Below are positions 31,537 through 35,921 of a stretch of 35,921 nt of DNA, in pieces. The notes beneath the pieces are model-generated. The model searched no databases. It was not told where the DNA came from and saw only the letters and a program-made list of their open reading frames with translations. Source of the stretch: Clostridia bacterium. Lineage in GTDB: Bacteria > Bacillota > Clostridia > Christensenellales > Aristaeellaceae. The DNA is taken from NCBI GenBank assembly GCA_017443295.1, contig JAFSNT010000038.1, forward strand, positions 1-35,921, given 5' to 3'. The position numbers were made by a program, and so were the translations under genes. The stretch's first letter is position 1, and each line of letters opens with the position of its first letter.

Positions 31537-31558
31537 TTTGGTATAGGGGGGTTATCGT

Positions 31559-32434
31559 ATGACACTATGCGAATACCTTGATTTATGGCTTGAAACCTAT
31601 ATTGACCCCAAACGAGCAGAGAACACGGGAAGGGCTTACCGCTTCGCCCTGGCCCACCTTTCCCCGGAGATCAGAAGGACCGAGCTGCACGAGCTGACGC
31701 CGCTGCACCTGCAAAAGGAAATCAACCAGCTCGCCGCGGTATACAGCAGGCAAGCGCAAATTATGTACACCGGCCTGCGGGCCGCGCTGAAAAAGGCGGT
31801 CAGGCTGGACCTGCTCGACGCTTCGCCCATGGAGAAGGTGGAACCCCCGGAGCATGAGAAGCGGGAGATTGAGACGCTCGAACCAGACGAGGCAGCGGCC
31901 TACATCCAGGAAGCGCGGCGGCAGCCTGCCGGGGCGCTGCTGATCCTGATGTTATGCCTGGGGCTTCGCCGGAACGAAGCGCGCGGCCTGCGCTTTGATG
32001 ACCTGGACGCGGACGGAATCCTCCATATCAGGCACCAGAGAACCAGGACGGGACTTGCCAGGCTAAAAAGCCGGGCGTCACGCCGGGAAATCCCCGTGCC
32101 TGCGGCCTTGAGAGCCTTTTTTGATGGGGCCAATGGGGAATTTGTTGTCAACGTGTCGGAAAAATCGCTTAGAACGCAACACCTTCGCGTCCTGGCGGCA
32201 ATCGGCGTTGATCGTAGGATTACGCTGCACGGCCTCCGGCATACCTGCGCGACAATGGCGGTAGAGGACGGCGTTCAGCTCGCCACGGTTCAGCACCTTC
32301 TGGGCCATGCCCATTACAGCTTGACGGCGGATGTTTATGTTCATCCTGATCTTCGATCCTTGGCACGTTGCACAGATGTTCTATTTGGTTCATTCTGGCA
32401 CCAGCCCCCCGGCGCACGACTGGAAATCGTGTAA
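31559..32434 (+). CDS. int: Tyrosine recombinase (integrase) of the element
   Basis: A 291-residue tyrosine integrase. The SAM-like core-binding domain (about 3-85) is followed by the catalytic domain with Arg137 (LGLRRNEARGL), Lys170 in the beta-hairpin, His224-x-x-Arg227 (LHGLRHT), His250 (LLGHAHYSLTADVY) and nucleophile Tyr260. Compared with ICE integrases of about 380-400 residues it lacks an N-terminal arm-binding domain. The last seven residues (GARLEIV) and the TAA stop are encoded by attR. A GGGGGG tract precedes ATG 31559. It would catalyse insertion into and excision from tRNA-Ser. Confidence 0.95.
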   Translation: MTLCEYLDLWLETYIDPKRAENTGRAYRFALAHLSPEIRRTELHELTPLHLQKEINQLAAVYSRQAQIMYTGLRAALKKAVRLDLLDASPMEKVEPPEHEKREIETLEPDEAAAYIQEARRQPAGALLILMLCLGLRRNEARGLRFDDLDADGILHIRHQRTRTGLARLKSRASRREIPVPAALRAFFDGANGEFVVNVSEKSLRTQHLRVLAAIGVDRRITLHGLRHTCATMAVEDGVQLATVQHLLGHAHYSLTADVYVHPDLRSLARCTDVLFGSFWHQPPGARLEIV

Positions 32435-32475
32435 CCGGTAAAACGGTTCGAGAGTTCGAATCTCTCCTTCTCCGC
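32411..32475 (+). repeat. attR, second copy of the 65-bp tRNA-Ser repeat
   Basis: Identical to 27288-27352. It contains the anticodon 3' side, variable arm, T-arm and acceptor 3' strand of tRNA-Ser but no 5' half, so it is not a functional tRNA. It also encodes the integrase C-terminus and stop. Confidence 0.96.
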
Positions 32476-32479
32476 CAGA

Positions 32480-32514
32480 GAAAGTCCAGGAATTTCAAGG
32501 GTTCCTGGGCTTTC
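32480..32514 (+). terminator. Native terminator of tRNA-Ser, displaced by the element
   Basis: A 13-bp stem, GAAAGTCCAGGAA (32480-32492) with TTCCTGGGCTTTC (32502-32514, one G-T pair), starts 5 bp after attR and is followed by a T-rich tract. It fits as the terminator that served the tRNA before the insertion and may now end the integrase transcript. Confidence 0.8.
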
Positions 32515-32552
32515 TTCTTTATTTCCACCCAAATTTCCACCCAAATTGTATT

Positions 32553-32722
32553 TCATAGCGATTCGATGAACCTCTGCATCTTATCCGCGCTGTCCTTCAT
32601 CATAGTTTCGGTAACGTGTCCATACCGATCCATCGTGAAGGCTGTCGTCGCATGACCGAGGTTATTGGAAACTGTCTTTACATCCACGCCATTTTGCAGC
32701 GCTAATGTTGCGTACCCATGCC
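32553..32722 (-). pseudogene. 3' fragment of a second tyrosine integrase
   Basis: The last 55 or so residues of a phage-type integrase are recognisable: HGYATLALQNGVDVKTVSNNLGHATTAFTMDRYGHVTETMMKDSADKMQRFI, with the GH and the nucleophile Tyr in DRYGH. Upstream of SGHG the sequence no longer matches the family; the conserved DLRH is broken and the catalytic Arg residues are missing. It points towards the tRNA end, as integrases of tRNA-inserted elements often do, so it is probably a relic of an earlier element at the same site. Confidence 0.8.
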
Positions 32723-32902
32723 CTGATGGTATAATTGCGACAAAACGGAAAATCCTTGTGGCATAAGGGTTTGAGCCGTTTGTCGCTGCAATTTCAATCC
32801 CTTTTCCAGCCTTGAAATGCAGCAAAACGCGGTCGCGGGAAGGAGGCTCGTTTCATTTGCGACAAAACAATATTTGGAAATAGAATACGCAAATTGCCAA
32901 GA

Positions 32903-32936
32903 AAATAGTGTTCAGAGGTTCATCTGGACACTATTT
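32903..32936 (+). terminator. Hairpin 1 of the GTTCAGA family, upstream of the first small paralogue
   Basis: A 14-bp stem AAATAGTGTTCAGA (32903-32916) with TCTGGACACTATTT (32923-32936, one G-T pair) and loop GGTTCA, followed by CTTTAC. It sits 37 bp before ATG 32974 and has no plus-strand gene before it except the displaced tRNA region, so a leader role is possible. Confidence 0.75.
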
Positions 32937-32973
32937 CTTTACACATTCCACACAAAAAGAATGGAGGACTGCT

Positions 32974-33324
32974 ATGCTCACTAACATCGGAAAAAATTCT
33001 GTACAGCAAATAGCCTGGAGCGCTTTGCACACGAGAAAGTGGAGAAACCTTACGCGCCTTCAAAAAAAGTGGATTCTGGAAAAAGCTCACAGGCTGTATC
33101 GGAAGTTTGTTACGGAAAACCATTGGATTCCCCACCGATCCGAACGAAGGGCCTTAATCGAAGCTCTATACCGCCAGATTAACGACAGAGGGATCATGAT
33201 TTATAAAGGCGAAGTGTTTCGGGTCGTAGATCACAGAATGAGAAAATGGAACAGGCGCTACCTGGAAAAAGAGATGGAAAAAGCCCGGCAGGTTGTTCAA
33301 AATGGAAATGAAACAGCAGAATAA
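32974..33324 (+). CDS. Small basic protein, paralogue A
   Basis: A 116-residue basic protein of unknown family. The start is ATG 32974 with GGAGG 7 bp upstream. It shares with the next gene the plan W-R-x-[LI]-T-R-x-Q-x-x-W-[IM]-L, an SxRRxLIxxLxxxIxxRxI middle, then KGEVFRVVDHRMRKWN near the C-terminus. High Lys/Arg/Trp content suggests nucleic acid binding, possibly a phage-type regulator; this is inference. AT-richer codon use than the core genome marks it as acquired DNA. Confidence 0.75.
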   Translation: MLTNIGKNSVQQIAWSALHTRKWRNLTRLQKKWILEKAHRLYRKFVTENHWIPHRSERRALIEALYRQINDRGIMIYKGEVFRVVDHRMRKWNRRYLEKEMEKARQVVQNGNETAE

Positions 33325-33347
33325 AATGGCACCCCACGATGTTCATA

Positions 33348-33386
33348 GGCGTTCAGAGAAGCAGCATTCCTCTGAGCGCCTTTTTT
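33348..33386 (+). terminator. Hairpin 2 of the GTTCAGA family
   Basis: GGCGTTCAGAG (33348-33358) with CTCTGAGCGCC (33370-33380, one G-T pair), followed by TTTTTT. It lies between the two paralogues, 24 bp after the first stop and 52 bp before the second start. Confidence 0.88.
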
Positions 33387-33438
33387 CATTTTAGCAAAAA
33401 ACGGACGCTGTTTCAATACTTTTGAATAAGAGGCTGTC

Positions 33439-33792
33439 ATGAGCAAGAATTGTAAGCGACTGAAAATATACCACCAGAAAATCACTCCGCAGGGCAGGAA
33501 GAAATGGCGCAGGATCACCCGGCGTCAGCAGGAATGGATGCTGAAAGCGTTGAGATACCTATACGCGGAGGAGGTTACGGCCACACATAAGCCCCTGAAA
33601 TCCGCCAAGCGCAAAATAATCATTGACACGTTGTTTGAAAAGCTGCGGGAACGCCGGATATTCATTTCAAAGGGAGAAGTCAGCCGGATTGCGGATGACA
33701 AGATGAGAAAATGGAACAAGAATATGATGAAAGGAGAGCAAAAAAGAGCGAAAATCTTTTCTGGCAGGTCCTATGATGCGGCAGAAGAATAA
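33439..33792 (+). CDS. Small basic protein, paralogue B
   Basis: A 117-residue paralogue of the preceding product: KKWRRITRRQQEWMLKALRYLYAEEV aligns with the RLQKKWILEKAHRLYRKFV region, and FISKGEVSRIADDKMRKWNKNMMK with MIYKGEVFRVVDHRMRKWNRRYLEK. Overall identity is modest, so the duplication is old. No strong AGGAGG precedes ATG 33439 (GAATAAGAGGCTGTC), so translation may be weak. Function unknown. Confidence 0.72.
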   Translation: MSKNCKRLKIYHQKITPQGRKKWRRITRRQQEWMLKALRYLYAEEVTATHKPLKSAKRKIIIDTLFEKLRERRIFISKGEVSRIADDKMRKWNKNMMKGEQKRAKIFSGRSYDAAEE

Positions 33793-33811
33793 AAATTTAT
33801 ACCACGTTGGT

Positions 33812-33852
33812 AAAGGCGTTCAGATCATTCAAAATCATCTGGACGCCTTTTT
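33812..33852 (+). terminator. Hairpin 3 of the GTTCAGA family, upstream of the antirepressor
   Basis: AAAGGCGTTCAGAT (33812-33825) with ATCTGGACGCCTTT (33837-33850, one G-T pair), followed by TTTTT from 33848. It shares GTTCAGA/TCTGGAC with hairpin 1 and GGCGTTCAGA with hairpin 2, and lies 25 bp before ATG 33877. Confidence 0.88.
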
Positions 33853-33876
33853 CGATTTTTGGAAGGAGGAAAACGC

Positions 33877-34734
33877 ATGAACGAACTGGCGAATGTTTTC
33901 TATCAAACCGAGGCGGACGATCATCCCGGTATCCTGGGTTCCCGGCTTCATGAGGCGCTGGGGATCATGACGGACTACCGGCACTGGTTCCAACGGATAT
34001 GCCTGCGCCTGGAATTGAAAGAGGGGCGGGCTTTTACCACGCTGGTCAAAAAAGTCCGGCGTGGTGACGGTGTTGAGATGCCGGGCAGGAAGATCGACCA
34101 CCTGCTGAGCATTGCGGCGGCCAAGGAAATCTGTCTGGTACAGTCCTCTCCTGTGGGCCGTATGCTGCGGCGGCAGCTCGTGGCCGCTGAACAAAAGATT
34201 CAGCAGGCGGCGGAAGTCAGCCAGCAGGAAATCCGCTATTACCGGCAGCGATTGGAGGAATCCAATGAGAGGAACTTACAGTTGACGGCGGATATAGCGG
34301 CGCAGAATGAAGCGCTGGCTATTCAAGCCGTCAGGATCGCCCAGCAATCCGAGATCATGGAAAAGCAGCAGGTGGTGATTCAAAAGCAGAGCAAGACCGT
34401 CCGCCAGATGAAGCCCAAAGTGGATTACTGCGACCGGGTGCTGAACGCCAAAGATGTTCTCACCATCAGGGCTATTGCGAAAACCTACAACTGGTCTGGA
34501 CAAAAGCTGAACAAATTCCTGCATGAAAAGTGCATCCAGTATAAATGCGACGGCGGCTGGGTACTGTATGCCCCCTATGTTGGAAAAGGGTACACCAAAA
34601 CCGTTACCTATGTCCGCAAATGTGATGGTGTGGAAAGGGTGCGCATGGTGATGAAATGGACGCAGAAGGGACGTCTGTTCATCGACAGGAAAATGCGGGA
34701 AGCGGGCTGGATGCCGAAAGAGGAGGAATCGTAA
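33877..34734 (+). CDS. Phage antirepressor, AntA/AntB plus ANT (KilAC) domains
   Basis: A 285-residue protein from ATG 33877 (GGAAGGAGG upstream). The N-terminal AntA-like domain covers about 14-110 (LGSRLHEALGIMTDYRHWFQRI, MPGRKIDHLLSIAAAKEICLV). A coiled coil of about 70 residues follows, then a C-terminal ANT/KilAC domain (VLNAKDVLTIRAIAKTYNWSGQKLNKFLHEKCIQYK, GRLFIDRKM). Such proteins inactivate phage repressors or regulate lysogeny. It shows that this region derives from a temperate phage or similar element. Its TAA overlaps the next ATG. Confidence 0.9.
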   Translation: MNELANVFYQTEADDHPGILGSRLHEALGIMTDYRHWFQRICLRLELKEGRAFTTLVKKVRRGDGVEMPGRKIDHLLSIAAAKEICLVQSSPVGRMLRRQLVAAEQKIQQAAEVSQQEIRYYRQRLEESNERNLQLTADIAAQNEALAIQAVRIAQQSEIMEKQQVVIQKQSKTVRQMKPKVDYCDRVLNAKDVLTIRAIAKTYNWSGQKLNKFLHEKCIQYKCDGGWVLYAPYVGKGYTKTVTYVRKCDGVERVRMVMKWTQKGRLFIDRKMREAGWMPKEEES

Positions 34735-34871
34735 TGGATAATACTTGTGTTGTCTGTGGTGCGGTCATTCCTGAAGGACGGCAGGTGTGTCCCACCTGTG
34801 AACAGAAACATTGCGGTCAGCCGGAAGATGGACAAGTCATGACTTATACCAAGCCGTCCTCGCTTGTTTGA
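34734..34871 (+). CDS. Small zinc-ribbon protein, C-terminus possibly altered by a junction
   Basis: A 45-residue product from ATG 34734, which overlaps the antirepressor stop (TAATG) and has AGAGGAGG upstream. CVVCG and CPTCE form one zinc ribbon, as in many tiny phage proteins. The last 15 or so residues come from DNA that in another frame encodes the polymerase fragment, so the natural C-terminus may have been replaced by recombination near 34800-34843. Confidence 0.72.
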   Translation: MDNTCVVCGAVIPEGRQVCPTCEQKHCGQPEDGQVMTYTKPSSLV

Positions 34872-35921
34872 GGCAAAGGAACACATTCGCATGTTTGAAG
34901 CCTACACCCATACCAAGGTGGAGTACATCATCGCGCCGCCCCGGATGGCCGAATACATCCGGGTGAGTTCCAAGGTTTACGAGATTTATCTTCGCTATGT
35001 GGCCCCGGAGGATATTCACGTCTATTCGATTGACGAAGTATTCATCGACGCCACGCCTTATCTGCATTTGTATCAGGCCGAAGCGGATAAACAGGGCGTA
35101 ACGGCCGCACATTACATGGCCATGACCATGATTCGGGACGTGCTGAAAACGACGGGGATCACTGCAACCGTGGGTATCGGCACCAATCTGTATCTGGCGA
35201 AAATCGCCATGGACATCGTAGCAAAGAAAAAGCAGGCCGATAAAGACGGGGTTCGCATTGCGGAGCTGGATGAACTATCCTATATTGTGCAATTATGGAC
35301 GCACATACCTCTGACAGACTTCTGGCAGATCGGTTACGGAACGGCCAAACGCCTGCAAAACAGGGCTATGTATACCATGGGCGATATTGCCGCCATATCG
35401 TTAAGCAATGAAGATTTGCTTTATAAAATGTTTGGAATCAACGCGGAATTATTGATCGATCACGCCTGGGGCTATGAACCTACCACCATGCGGGATATCA
35501 AAGAATACAAAACGGAAGGGCACAGCCTAAACACAGGACAGGTTCTGTCACGGCCTTACAAATATGAGGAAGGAAAACTGGTTTTCAAGGAAATGGCTGA
35601 TCTGCTGTGCGCGGACTTGCTTTCCAAAAATCTGACCACATCATGCCTGACATGGTGGATTTCCTTTGATCCCGAATCCCTGAACGTAAATCCCTATTAC
35701 CAAGGGCCGCTGGCGCTGGATTATTATGGACGGCTGCACCCCAAGCATGCCAACGGCACCGTTCGCACGCGCATCCGAACAAACAGCAAGAATCTGATCA
35801 TGGAGCGTTTGATTCCCTCTTTTGAACAGAAAGTAGACCATCAGCTCCTGATCCGCAGGCTGAATATCTCCGCTAATGATGTGGAATATGACGATGGCAG
35901 CTATCAGCTTGATCTGTTCAC
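34843..35921 (+). pseudogene. Y-family DNA polymerase (UmuC/DinB-like), 5'-truncated, runs off window
   Basis: The frame after the stop at 34840-34842 encodes LIPSRPRLFEAKEH, then EYIIAPPRMAEYI, APEDIHVYSIDEVFIDATPYL with the catalytic Asp-Glu of Y-family enzymes, TTGITATVGIGTNLYLAKIAMDI, PLTDFWQIGYGTAKRL (HhH thumb) and GHSLNTGQVLSRPY. The first 60 or so residues, with the N-terminal catalytic Asp (usually DxxxFYAS), are missing. The first ATG in frame is 34891. It therefore cannot be a complete polymerase unless expressed as a regulator. The frame is otherwise intact to base 35921, where the window ends. Translesion polymerases of this type are common on clostridial mobile elements. Confidence 0.88.

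Larger units (their letters stand above)
27288..32475. mobile_element. 5.1-kb integrative element in tRNA-Ser
   Basis: The element is delimited by a perfect 65-bp direct repeat of the tRNA 3' end and has a tyrosine integrase at its right end. Contents from left to right: a terminator, about 2.3 kb of GC-rich repeat-filled DNA without convincing genes, a small minus-strand gene, a three-gene minus-strand operon with two helix-turn-helix proteins, a DnaD-like gene, and the divergent integrase. No relaxase, coupling protein, capsid or terminase gene is visible, so it is neither an ICE nor a prophage by content; a mobilizable or satellite element is the best guess. Confidence 0.9.

Noticed and set aside
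32411..32475. A second tRNA-Ser gene
   Set aside because: Only the 3' 65 bp are present; D-arm and 5' acceptor strand are missing, so it is attR.

Overview
The window looks like chromosomal DNA of a GC-rich, endospore-forming member of the Firmicutes, probably a gut-type Clostridia. The evidence is an AddA helicase-nuclease, the spore-maturation pair SpmA/SpmB, a clostridial AbrB with a C-terminal CxxC/CxxC pair, a T-box leader, AGGAGG-type ribosome binding sites and sigma-A-like promoters. No species can be named from the sequence alone.

Positions 1-27262 are mostly core genome. In order: the 3' part of addA (+); a dense array of hairpins between convergent genes; an mreB-type actin homologue (-); an unknown gene followed by parA and parB; a secreted class-C beta-lactamase-fold serine hydrolase; a secreted SH3b protein; a uridine-kinase-like P-loop kinase (-); a tryptophan-type T-box leader driving an ABC substrate-binding protein; spmB/spmA (-); abrB; three genes for D-amino acid or D-peptide metabolism (P1-family aminopeptidase, D-amino acid aminotransferase, DppA); a giant coiled-coil lipoprotein ending in a PrsA/SurA-like parvulin foldase; a response regulator and histidine kinase pair; and a four-gene minus-strand operon (GH50-like glycoside hydrolase, esterase-like alpha/beta hydrolase, RidA, Nudix).

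Seven intergenic spaces in this core region carry the same kind of element, about 100-155 bp long. Each has inverted arms built from tandem 7-bp units around an AT-rich core, and some have an outer GRACACTTTAA inverted repeat. The heptad sequence differs between elements (GTTGAGA, GTGAAAA or GTAGGAG types), but the architecture is shared and four cores align with one another. Two of them supply the stop codon of the neighbouring gene. This is the most unusual signal in the window.

Positions 27263-32475 hold a tRNA-Ser(GGA) gene with a 5.1-kb integrative element in its 3' half. The element is bounded by a perfect 65-bp direct repeat (attL in the tRNA, attR at 32411-32475). It carries a tyrosine integrase whose last codons and stop lie inside attR, a DnaD-like gene, three overlapping small genes including two helix-turn-helix proteins, and one more small gene. 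Its left 2.3 kb is very GC-rich, full of tandem repeats and intrinsic terminators, and has no convincing gene.

From 32476 to the end are the remains of older mobile DNA: a truncated integrase, two tandem paralogous small genes and a phage antirepressor, each preceded by a related hairpin, then a zinc-ribbon peptide and a 5'-truncated Y-family DNA polymerase that runs off the window.
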